The position numbers were made by a program, and so were the translations under genes. The notes beneath the pieces are model-generated. The model saw only the letters and a list, made by a program, of their open reading frames with translations. It had not been told where the DNA came from and ran no database searches. A stretch of DNA of 64,000 nt, from positions 167,501-231,500 of the forward strand of contig RPFO01000578.1 in assembly GCA_009746045.1 (NCBI GenBank), in the 5' to 3' direction. Positions within the stretch are counted from its first letter, which is position 1. The number at the start of each line of letters is the position of its first letter. Positions 44,101-56,100 of this stretch are shown here, piece by piece. This DNA is from Mesostigma viride. Its lineage: Eukaryota; Streptophyta; Mesostigmatophyceae; Mesostigmatales; Mesostigmataceae.

Positions 44101-47100
44101 ATAAAGGTACCATTAATAACCCATTAGGGAGTTGGTTGAGCATTGGCACAATTTCGTGAACATGGCCATGGTAAATAAGTTCAAATGAGAAATAGGAATG
44201 AGACACGGCATTTGACGTTGGAGCCGTGCTAAACACGCAGTTGGGTCTGATCATACCCATTTGGGGGCCATTAGCAGGCCATTTACGCACATATGACAAA
44301 TTTACTTTAGAGATGCTGGATACTACATTCAAAAAGCACAAACCTTTCACTTAAGGAGCGCCAGTTTCTGCAGTTTCTCGGTGTAATTTTCACAAGCAAT
44401 ATTCGCTTACTTGTGTTGCAAATTGTCTGGCAGCTGCGCAATAAAGAAACTACCAACCCCATTCACCGGCTGCTGCATGTCTAGGTCAACTAAGGCCTCA
44501 TCCATGAGCCCACTGCAGTCTTGGCTGCTCTCGGGTAGCCTGCCGTAATGCTGCGTCACATACCGTCTGAGATACATGTCCATAATAAATAGGCATTATG
44601 TTCCAAATGACGTCAGATACGTTGCTGACGCGGCCCATGTTGTCCTAACATCTATATAAATCGAACTTCGTGACCGTTGGTCGCCTAATTAGGGGAGTAT
44701 TCGCGATAATTAGGCAGTGAATCGTGGCTGAAAAATCAGGCATTTGCTCGTACTCCGGAGATCTCCGGAGATCTCTTTGGCTTAACCCGTGTTTTTTAAA
44801 TTAGAACGCGATATATCGCGTTGTAAGCTTTTTTTAGAACGCGTATAGCACCTAAGGAAAAAAATTTTTTCATGGTCATGTATATACTTTCCTGAAAGCC
44901 CATAAATCAAAGGATTTTTTGAGCTACTCAGACCTACAAAATGCTGATTCATTAGAGAGATACACTGGTTTGAATACAGGGGGGTCTGACCATGACCGCG
45001 ATTTCTTGACCCTAGGTCACAAGTCATGTGCTTATTCACAAATGGTTCATGAAAAAAATCGGATTTCTCTGAAAATAGTTTCTTATAATGGGCGAGAACG
45101 AACGCCGCAATCGAAGTGTTCCTGACGGCGGCAAAGATTACGTGGTACGCTCTTGGGGTTCCAGTTTCGCTGGCATGGCCGGCGACTAGGGCCGTTTTTA
45201 GCGGATGATAATCAGTTTGGATTTTGTGACTGGGTGATTAGTTACGGGCAGTTTTCGTTGTTGTTCAGGCGGTTAAAAAGGTCGTATTTATAAGGCCTTT
45301 TAATTTTGTATGCTGGCCTGAAACTGCCTTTGATTGGCGACTAGTGTAGTTAAAAGTTCTGACTCGAATCATTTTGCTGACATTTCGTAGTTGCCGGTCT
45401 GACATTAGTTGTGTCAGTAAGGCTGGGATTTTTTTAGGGGCGTTGCCATGTAGCGTGTTGTGTCGTCTTTTTAGGGACCTTGCGAGGAAGGGGAAGGTCT
45501 TTTTTCTTGCATGACGCTGGGCACGCGTTGGCCGAGGCTATGGTGATGCAAGGAATGCCGACGCCTCCCCGGCCTTGTGCCCGCTCGGGCGCAGGGCTTA
45601 ATTAAATTAACAGACGGGCGGCAGCCCCTGAGCTTCCGGTTTCACGGAAGTCACAGCGGCTGCCAAGTGTCCGGACTGATTCTCACTTTGCTACTGGGTC
45701 CGGATGGTTGGGAATCTGCGCAGGAGGTTGGGCTGCGCTAGTGCAATATTCAGATCGAATATGAAGGGGAAGATCTGCTTGTCGAAACGGAAGGGCTGGC
45801 CTGCGTGGCAGCCTTGTACCTGAGGATGCTTGCGCTTCGGGTTAAGGTTCTGTGACGTTGGCTGGCCTGCCTTGGGCTGGTTCGTACCTGGGGATGCTTG
45901 CGCTCCGGGTTGGACTAGTTGAGGTCGTGGCGATAATTTTAATAAATTTAAAAATATTTTCACTCACACCGTTGTTTGGCGCGCGGTCTCGGCGCTGGGG
46001 GTGAGGGCTGATATGCGGCCTTGATTATATGCCTAACGGTAAATCTGTTAGCATGGTAGGTGCGGGGGTGTGCCCCCTGTCAAGGACGATGCTCTCCTAA
46101 AGGGGTCGTGGCGAAATATAGTGAGAAACGAAACTTGGGGTTTCGGTAATTGCTTGATCGCTGTGTCTTCTGCTTTGTCTTCGCAACAACAACAACTCCT
46201 GTTGCCGATCAGAGGGGAGGCCTTCTTTGGGGTCGGTGGCGGGCCCTGCAAAGGGTCAATTCGCGGAATGTGGTTACCTATAACAGTGCATCAATGCATC
46301 CACAGCTGCTGGTGTTAAAACGGGGTCCATTGCGGCAGGGCATTCTCGATGGACACGCGGTCCTGGGAGAGAGGGGAGCGGCTTTGAGTCAGCCAGGCGT
46401 GGGGGAGTTGGGGATTCGCAAACTTTGCTCGGAGAACTGCAAATGGCAGGGGACGCCATTTTGCTGTCCATTTTAAGCGACCACTTAATGTTTTCAATAA
46501 GAAGTTGGTGGAGTGGGAGCAATGGATACACGAATCGGATTTCTCTGAAAATAGTTTCTTATAATGGGCGAGAACGAACGCCGCAATCGAAGTGTTCCTG
46601 ACGGCGGCAAAGATTACGTGGCACGCTCTTGGGGTTCCAGTTTCGCTGGCATGGCCGGCGACTAGGGCCGTTTTTAGCGGATGATAATCAGTTTGGATTT
46701 TGTAACTGGGTGATTAGTTACGGGCAGTTTTCGTTGTTGTTCAGGCGGTTAAAAAGGTCGTATTTATAAGGACTTTTAATTTTGTATGCTGGCCTGAAAC
46801 TGCCTTTGATTGGCGACTAGTGTAGTTAAAAGTTCTGACTCGAATCATTTTGCTGACATTTCGTAGTTGCCGGTCTGACATTAGTTGTGTCAGTAAGGCT
46901 GGGATTTTTTTAGGGGCGTTGCCATGTAGCGTGTTGTGTCGTCTTTTTAGGGACCTTGCGAGGAAGGGGAAGGTCTTTTTTCTTGCCCACCCACCCTCCC
47001 TGTGTTTTGTTGTCTTGGGGATTCGCAAACTTTGCTCGGAGAACTGCAAATGGCAGGGGACGCCATTTTGCTGTCCATTTTAAGCGACCACTTAATGTTT

Positions 47101-50100
47101 TCAATAAGAAGTTGGTGGAGTGGGAGCAATGGATACACGAATCTGGCTTCTTGCACGAGCTATGGGCAACATATGCAGGCTCTGTGAAACAAAACTCAGG
47201 CCCATTGGGCCACTGGAGCTATTTTTCATTAGCATCACAATTACAACGCAGTACAACGCAGTGGGAAAAATGAGAGCCCTTCACAACATGACGCAACGAC
47301 ACGAGCCCCATAAACGGGGCCATAGTGAGCTTGGAGGGTCAAAACGTTGAAAATAGGTGTTGTATAAGTTATACAGCATCAAACATGCATCAAACATCAT
47401 GACTGGATGACCTAATATGACTGAATCAGGCAGCCATAGCCAAAGCATCATCCACTCTCACAACGTGTTGAGCACATGCCTCGTGGGAACGGAGGTGCTG
47501 GGTTGTCATTCCATAACGCGTGCAATACTGAAAGAAAGAGGCACGTGTAATGCAAGGCTTGGATAGGTTGAGTGATCCATGAGCTTACATGCAGGCAAAG
47601 ATGACGCTGGAATGCATGCTAGCAAATGGTGGCAAGATGCTAACAACACATGATTAAACACCATGATTATGGGCACCTAGCTGATCTTCTTGCACAATCA
47701 ACGCAGTATAAACCATCAACATCCAATCCTCACGATATATGCACGGCTTGACGACGTATACAGCACCTAAATACTGCACAACCTGCTATGGCTGACATGC
47801 AAGCAACGTCGAGTAGGATGGCGGTCTTAGAGAGGCTGGGCAGAGGTCGGTAGAAATAAGTGGAAAACTGGCAGAAACTAGGTAGAAACACGATATACTT
47901 ATGCCTGCAAGCACTATTGAGCCGGTGGCAGAGGCCATTTCCAGGAAAATACAGCATACCGTAGCAATAGCCACGGTCACGCCTTACGCTATTTGCAGGC
48001 ACCATCATGCCCGGAGCTACCCAATAAAAGTCTGCACAAATCTCGGTTTAGCCGAGAGTCCGGGCGTTCGGAATGAATAAACATGCGTTAAGAAGTCGAA
48101 ACACCATGGAAATACCAAGCATGGTGCCGCAGCAGACCCGAGTCTTGACGTAATAATATGTATGCCGGTTTCCAGGGTTTCCGCATGAAAGTTGGGTGAG
48201 AAACTGGAAAAAACTACGTTTCCTTTGCCCCAGTACCTCAAAAAACTCGTAGAAACCTAATTATCAACCTTTGAACGCATCATCATGGTCGTGCCACCCA
48301 ACAGCCACTGAAATTCGCGCGAAAACTGGCGAGATCTACCTGCCGCCATCGCCGTCATCTTTACCTTCGTCCTGCGAAAATGCCTGATTTCAGTGGTACA
48401 TATTTGTTTGCAGCTGTCACAAAAAAAATACCAAAAATACCAGGATTTTTTCTTGAATTCTATGAGATGTTTCTGACCTATGTTGAAAGTTTCAGACCAA
48501 AAATCGCATGTTTAATAGGTTTGCCACGTGTCAGATTACAACGCGATACATCGCGTTCTAACCCTACAACGCGATGTATCGCGTTGTCAAAAAACACGGG
48601 TTAAGGTACGAATCCCAGGTACACTACGCGCGAAGTACCAGGTGCGCCGCCAGGCACGTGGCTGCTGAAGGCGGCCTCCCCTCCGGAGCGCAGCGAAGGA
48701 GCACATTACTTCAAAAAAGGGACGGAAAGGAAATTCAGCAGCGACGGGCGACAGGCAACTACTAGCCATGGGAAAATTCAGCGAGGGACGGAAGGAATTT
48801 CAGCGACGACAGGCCACGGGCCACGGGCCACGGGCAAAGGGCGATTTCAGCGAGGGATGGAATTTCTGAGCCGACGGGGAACGGGCGACGGGCGACAGGC
48901 GACGGGCGACAGGCGACGTGTGACGGGCGACAGGCCACGGGCAATGCAGCAAGGGACGGAAGGAATGACGGGCGTCGGGCGACCGGGCCACTGCCGTAGC
49001 CACGGGCAACTAGCCACGGGCAAGAAATTTTGGCAACGGAGGGATGGAAGGAATTTCAACGCGCCACTAGCCACGGGCGACGTGCCACGGGCACGGGAAT
49101 TCAGATAGCAGCCGGACTTGATTAGGCAGCCCGACTTGAATAGGCAGCCGGACATATTAGGGGCTTGGCCCTTATCAGGTCTACTCGTAGAACATCTAAT
49201 CACGCAACAAAAACCGCATCTTTAAGCATGGCACCTAGTAGGCATTTGCTGCACGAAGTAAGCAAGAAATCAGGTACAGCCAACTGAAAAATGAAACCTA
49301 GCTACGGCCCCCAATCCCAGGCTAGCTTTCAGGTGCAAACTTCCCTGATTATATTACACAAACGCTTTATTGCCAAAGCATCACACATAACTCGAGTAAT
49401 CATGAACTCCATGGCCAGCATCCGGCCACACTGGGGTTTTGGCTGGGCGCAAGGCAATTGGCATCATTTACGTGAATTTCCAGGTCCGGCCGACCTACCC
49501 CGAGTATCCAAGATCTGGTACGACATACTTTTACTGTTCAAACACTCTTGGCAGACCAAACCGCCCGATTTCTCGTCAGCTAATTTACCATACACCCCCG
49601 TCACGCAATTTTTGGCTCCCCATTTTTTGCGGTACTTTTACATGTTTTCCCAAACTCTCATTGCTGCCACACTTTGGACCAAAACTTTAACCATTCCTAC
49701 CCTTTCATCAAATCCACTTTGCAGGACCCCCCATGCCCTATTTTCCTTGAAAACATTGTTGCCCTACCAAACAATTTCTCAAAAATTAAAAAGAATGCCC
49801 TGTGAGATATTTTAATCCACCGAAGGTATAATTCAAACTATAGTGGTGGTATACACGAAGCAAGGATTGCTCAGGACCCTCACAAGGTAATATTTCGACA
49901 TACACATTAGGCTTGCAGAATCTATTTCTCCAAGGGTTTGCCTTAAGGCACCCTGGCAGGGACCCACGGATTGCCCGTCGGGCGACATAATTCGAAGTAT
50001 AAAAAACATATGCCACAAAGCCGCGCAAAGCTTACAAAAATAGAAAAAGAAATTTTAGCCTCAAACTTACACTGTAAGTTCTACACGCCTCTGCAGTAAT

Positions 50101-53100
50101 GATCAGGGCCCCTAATGGCCAGATGTCCTACAACGTTGTCCATGCATAAAAATTGTGGCGAAGGAGAAGCCAAGGCTTTAACATTACGATGGTTCACACA
50201 AAGCACATGTGTGCCAGACACAAACATCCTGTCACTTTAATGATGCAAAACCTTGGGAATGACTGAAGGTAAGCATACTATTTACACCCTGTCCTAATTC
50301 ACAAGCTTCACGGATAAGGCAATTTCTATATAGCGCCCACAGTACCGCTACTCTAACTGGCAGTAGCAACAACCATGCACAAGTTAGCAAGCAGCAAGGC
50401 AACCACCGCAGTAACAGGATGGCATTTTCAGAGAGCAGCTGCTGACCCATTTGGCAGAGACGCCCGGGCCTGCAACTTAGTGGGCATTCCTCCGCGTCCT
50501 GTTCCTATGGCTCCTACAAAAGGCAAAGTCTCACCACCTGCGGCACCATTATGACCGTTGCGTCTTATTCCAAATGGGCATAGCAGTCTGTGCTTCCTGC
50601 TACTGTAAAACTTTACCCTGACAAGGTACCCCAGCCGAACCAGTGTGGACTCCAACAGATCGAGGGTGACTCCAACAAGCCTACCGTGCATGCAATCGTG
50701 AGCACAGGCTGCCACGCACACTCACCGGGTCCCCAGGAGCCTGCGGCCCCGACTCGCGCCCACCCTTGCCCGCCTCCGGTGCATATCGACCCTTCCATCC
50801 CCATCCCTCCGCTGCTGTGTCAACCACAACACCTTCCCCTTGCGCGCCGCCCGCCTTGTTTTCACCCACTCGCAGCTCCACAATACGGCTGCCAGCGCCC
50901 ATCGCCCCCGTGGTCGCGCCGTTGTCCGCCCGCGTGTCCACGATCAGATCCCCCTCCCCCGGTGAGCTGTTCCTGCGGAACCGGGCAACCACGCGCGTCG
51001 CCCGCGCGGCTGCCCTCAGCTCCTTCACCAACTGCGCGAGCGGCGTGTCCAGCGGCAGCAGCTGCAGTCTCTGCACCACGTGGCTCCAGCACTGGTGGTG
51101 GTGGTCCTCCTGGTCACGCTCATGCACCCGCAGCGGCGGCAGCGCCGTGCCTACCTCAGCAAGCTCCTCCTCGCCCTCGTCCCTGTCCCTGTCCCCATCT
51201 CCTCCGCCCCCCACACCGGCATCACCGCCTGCGGCGGCTTCCTTCTTGTCTGCCATGAACCCGTGAAACCGGCCTGTCGGCAAGCCGCCAGTGTGTCTGC
51301 CGGCCAGGTTGCCGCGATTCCAACCAGACACCTTCATCCCAGCAGCAGGCGCCCAACATGAGAAAGGCGACTGCCCTTGGGGCCCCCCCGTGCCCCTCGC
51401 CCCATCTCCCACGTCCCCACGGCCGTGTGTGCCCCAGTGCCACCTCTTGGTCGTGACCACTGCCGACTCCTCATGGTCCATCGTGCAGGCGGGATAAGCC
51501 GTGGCCCCGCCACCACGGCGGTTCATGCCCTGCGTGATATCCCCTACGCCCGCAAGGTCATTGCTCGCCTTGCCCGTGGCATTGCTCTCACCGACGGGGG
51601 CCAGCGGGAGGACCTTGGTCATGACCCCCCCCACAACGCCACGCACGCTGAGAATATCCCAGTCTAACGTGCACTCCTCTCGAAGACGTGCAGGAGGGGG
51701 CTGAGCAATCACAGGGAGTGCATGCTGCTTTGCCTGTGGCTGCGCGCCAGTCCCTCCGACGCTGCCCCCGCCGGCACACGCACCTACATCCCTGAGTAAC
51801 CCTGGTGCTGCAATATCCGTCAGGTTGCCATGCTGCTGCTGCGGCGGCTGCTGCTGATGCTGCAAAAAGGTTGCTTTTGTCTCCAGAATGAGAACGCTCA
51901 GGTCTTGCACGAGCGTGGAAGCGCCCCAGCTCTCAAACCGCCGTCGCGACTCGGTCAAAAAGGCGAGCGCAACGGATGGTCGCCCGGCGCTCGCATGGTA
52001 CAGGCCCGCCAGCTTGCAGATCAGGCCGGCATCCTTGAAGAACCGGCCCTCATCTGCCCGCCGCAGTGCGTCCTCGTATGCTGATGTGGCGGCTGCATGC
52101 TGGTGGGTCATGCGCGCGTGCTCGGCGCGCACCAGCAAGTATCTGCGGGAATCTCATTCCAAAGGCCACCCCCCCAAACCACACACACACACAAGTGTAA
52201 GTTGAATCATAACAGCATTGCTACAACATAGTGGCAATCATTGCACATGGAACATTAGAATAGATGAGAAAGCGTCAGGGTATTAAGAAGGATAGGTAGG
52301 CACGTAGAAACCATGTAACGACACATGGCCTCTGTAACGACACATGGCCTCCCACTCTGCTTGCAGGCACATGTGTCGGCAAATGAGCCACTAAGTGGTC
52401 AAGCGGGCTTGATCCCCGCCCACCCTAGTCATACCCTCCCTTCTCCTTGCCCTTCTTGTCTACAGTAAAGGATATACGAGAAATCAACAGCCCCTCATCG
52501 GGCAACGCGTGAGCAGTCTTCTAGGCACAAGAATGCTGCCAGCTTGATCTTAAAAAAGAACTAACACCTCGCATGCTGGGGGTCGTATGCCATGAGAATA
52601 GCACATAGCTAAACTACCCCAGGAGTGAAGAAATAAACCCCAAACACACGGCTGAATGTACACAGTGAGAACACCCTGTCCTCTTTCTGCACAGAGGTTG
52701 TCTCAAAGAGGATTGGCCGCCTGCGTGGCAAGATCATGGCAGATCAGGTGGCGTGCTGCCCTACATAGCCATGACGGCACTCTGGGAGCCCCCCCCTGGC
52801 AGTTTGGGCGCATGAACGCCGCACGCACACACACACATACACACGCGGACGCACACACGTGCGCCCCGTGCACGCACGCTCGCACGCGGTGCTGGGCGGG
52901 CGGGCAGGCGGGCGGGCGGACGAGCTGGCAGGCGGGTGGCTGGGCAAGCACATTGATCAAACAACTGGCATTGAGCTCATTTCCACCCACAACTATTTCC
53001 ACAAAAATGCGCACACTGCAACCGCCAGTGGTGCGACCAAAAATGCCAGAAACGGTATCATGTAGCCGCCCCGTGTGGGGAAATAAGGCACAAACCCATG

Positions 53101-56100
53101 CTAGGAATCGGTAGCGTCACATTCCCTAGCCTACCTTGGCAGTTAGTATGGGCAACATATGTGCTGGGCCAGTGCTTAATTCAGGAATGTCATGGTTGGC
53201 TCACTTATGCAGGTGCGACTCTGGGAAGCTCTTGCTCCACAGCTCGAGTGCAGCCATGGCAGTGGTCAGCGTGCGGGTCAACTCAGCCCGCCGCTCGCGC
53301 TCCTCATTCGTCGCAGCTGCTCCGTTTGCCGGGCCCGGCCGTTCCTCCTTGCTGGGCCCCGCCTTGACAAGCTGGTCCACAATAACCAGTGCCTGCGGTT
53401 CCAGCAAGGTCGCAGATTGATGTCCAGAAAGGCTTCTTTAAAAGCCCTATAAATGCCCCTTCCGATGAAAGGTTGTCCCCGCAAAGCCTAGCTTTACATG
53501 GTTCTTTCCCAGTGTTTTTAGTAACGTGACGCATGCATCAGCGGGCTGGCGTGCCAGCTCTTACGCGTCAGGAATTTTACCCCGCAAGTCAGCCATCTGA
53601 TGCCTAAATTTTGGCCGCGCGTCAGTTGTAAATATTGGGTGTCCGTCAGTCATCTGACGCGCACCAAGTCCTTACGCGTCAGGCATGCCAATATGATGTG
53701 CACAGGCCACAGGCATCTTACGCCGCGGCAACATTAGTTCGCCGCGCCTATACTTGCATTTCGTACACAATTGTAAGTATAAGCCCACCCAGGCCCACCT
53801 AACCAAATCGTACTTGAGATTTTAGTGCATGGACCAGGCACTGACTGAAATATGGGCCTGCAACGATACAAATACATGGGCCGGGCCCGCAAACTGGTTT
53901 GCCAACGCGAGACAAAATTTTTGGTGCAGCCAGCGAGGTGGCGATGGCGATTGTACTGGTCACATAACCTATTGTAAGCCAAGCGTACCTAAACTTACGA
54001 TGGATGCGTTGTAATAGCAACTGCTATTTCGTAGGTGCGTTTTCTACTTTTCTTGCAACCTGTGGGGTGCATCCGTTTAGGTATCATGCTGAGGCGGTAG
54101 GAAATAAATTCGTCGGCCAACTCCAGCTTATCCGAAGTCTAGGCAGCGTTTTTTCGTTTTTCTGCATTACATGGCCTTGTACCTGACTCGCGAATCTGCA
54201 GCGAGGTTTGGGCACACCGAAAGCGTGGCATGGGGTCAAAGGAGGCGGACTCCTAAAAAGGTTTCATTCTTGGGCGATTTCGTCATATTTCAAGAAGCAA
54301 ACTGCCAACGGGGCAGGATCAAGTCTTGTCTCGCTCTTGTCGATGTAACAAAGGCCGTGAAGGAGCTAGAGTTTCGGAACGAGAGGAAAAAGTCAACCGC
54401 AGATAAGTCTGAGCCGACAGAATCCTCTGAATAGTTCAGTCATGACGATGAAGACACGAGTTCTACGTCCGGGACCTAAACTTTGTCCGATTCCGGGAAG
54501 GACAATGCAGGGTCAGCTTGTGCAAGTCCAAGTTTGCTCTCATTATGTTTTTGAAAGCTTGATAAGGCCAGTTTTAACAATGTAGCATGTTTGAGATCCA
54601 ACGTTGTAATACCTGTCCTGCCAGTTCACCCTTGAAACCTCTCATCACCCTATCCCTGTCCCATCTTGCACCTGCCCCCAATTCAACTGCCCCACCCCCC
54701 TTCCCCGGGAATTCTGCTCCTTCAGGGTCCCTGAGGGTAATTCTACCCTATAGGGGGCCCTTGGGACCTGCCCCTAACTGAGATGAGGCTGACGCGCCAC
54801 CAGCGGTGGCGTGTCGGCCGTCCGACGCGCTGCCAACCCGTCAGCCGACTGATGCGTGCCAAAAACCCTTACTTGAAATACTGTTCTTCCCTACCACGTT
54901 ATGCCCAACGAGATTGGGGTGGTCTTGTCAAGCAAGAAGGCTTGAAGGTTGAGACATGGGCTTACTGTGAGGCAAGGGTGGAGACGAGCTGCATCTTGTA
55001 GGCTTAAGGAACAGCATCCCAAGGATTCAGCTGACGCAAACCTAGCAGCACTAAACAACTTCATGAATCTCATCAAGCTTGTGAGTTGCTAGCATGCAAT
55101 ACTTTCAGTTTGGACGCCTTGAAGCCATCACTGTACATCTCCACGTACATTATATGCCAGCTGCAGCAAATATAGCAAAGCATCACCAAACTTCCACAGA
55201 ACGCTGATAGAAGACTGGGCCAGCCATGGGGAGCACCAAACCCATGTACAGTATCCGATTCTAGGACTAGCCAATCCTACCCCGGCATGTCCCAAAATGC
55301 CACCTGTCAACATTGAACTAGTGCATAATCCACTATGCAATGCATACCCTATTAATACCCCTGACGTCTAAAACATGATTCCAACGCCAGAAAGTGGGGT
55401 GATCGGGCTTTTCGACGTCACGTATCCGATTGGCCTGTTTGAGAGGAACTCATGGAAGGTAGAAACCAAAGCAAATGCGGTCGGGGCCAACTCAGCCCAC
55501 TTGTCACTCAGAAAAGGGGTAGCCGGCGCGAAGACTAGTTCGAGGGTAAAACGCCACCTCACTGGCAGGCATGCATTAAAGCTAAGATTAGTTGTCTTAC
55601 GACACCATAGCACTGGCAAAGAAGGCCCTACATAAACCCTAACACACCTTACACTATCAATGCAGAGCCCACATCAAACTAAACAAACCAGACACGTAGC
55701 ACCTAGTTCATCCACAACAACAGCAAGAACAATTTTTCTGCAGCAAAATGTCCCCTACCAACGACTTCCGTTGTAGAGCCAGGCGGTGCTGCAAAAGTGA
55801 CCTCCCGCCATGTCTTTTCCAACACTGGAAAATAAGGTGGCACACTGTCACCAGAAACAAGCAACCACCCCCTGGCCCAATTTTATATCTGTTTTGCCTC
55901 CACCATTAACCCCATTAATTGGCTAACTCCTAGTCTCCTGGATAAGCTCTGCCTACCTGGAAGAGCCGGAACTCCACGAGCAGCAGCTGGCCCTTGCCAT
56001 AGTCCAAGTACTTGTCACCGACGTCCATGACCTTGGCGGCGCGCGCCATGTCGCCCATGAGAAAGCACAGCTGCAGCTTCATGGTCGTGTACAGAAACAC

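Noticed and set aside
48745-49203. CRISPR-like regular repeats near 48.8-49.1 kb
   Set aside because: Irregular short units with no conserved repeat-spacer pattern; a minisatellite in a eukaryotic intron.
50590-51266. Plus-strand ORFs of 160-220 codons over exon 7
   Set aside because: Antisense shadows of GC-rich coding sequence.
54171-54434. 87-codon plus-strand ORF in intron 5
   Set aside because: No motif, inside an intron and a candidate element; not listed as a gene.
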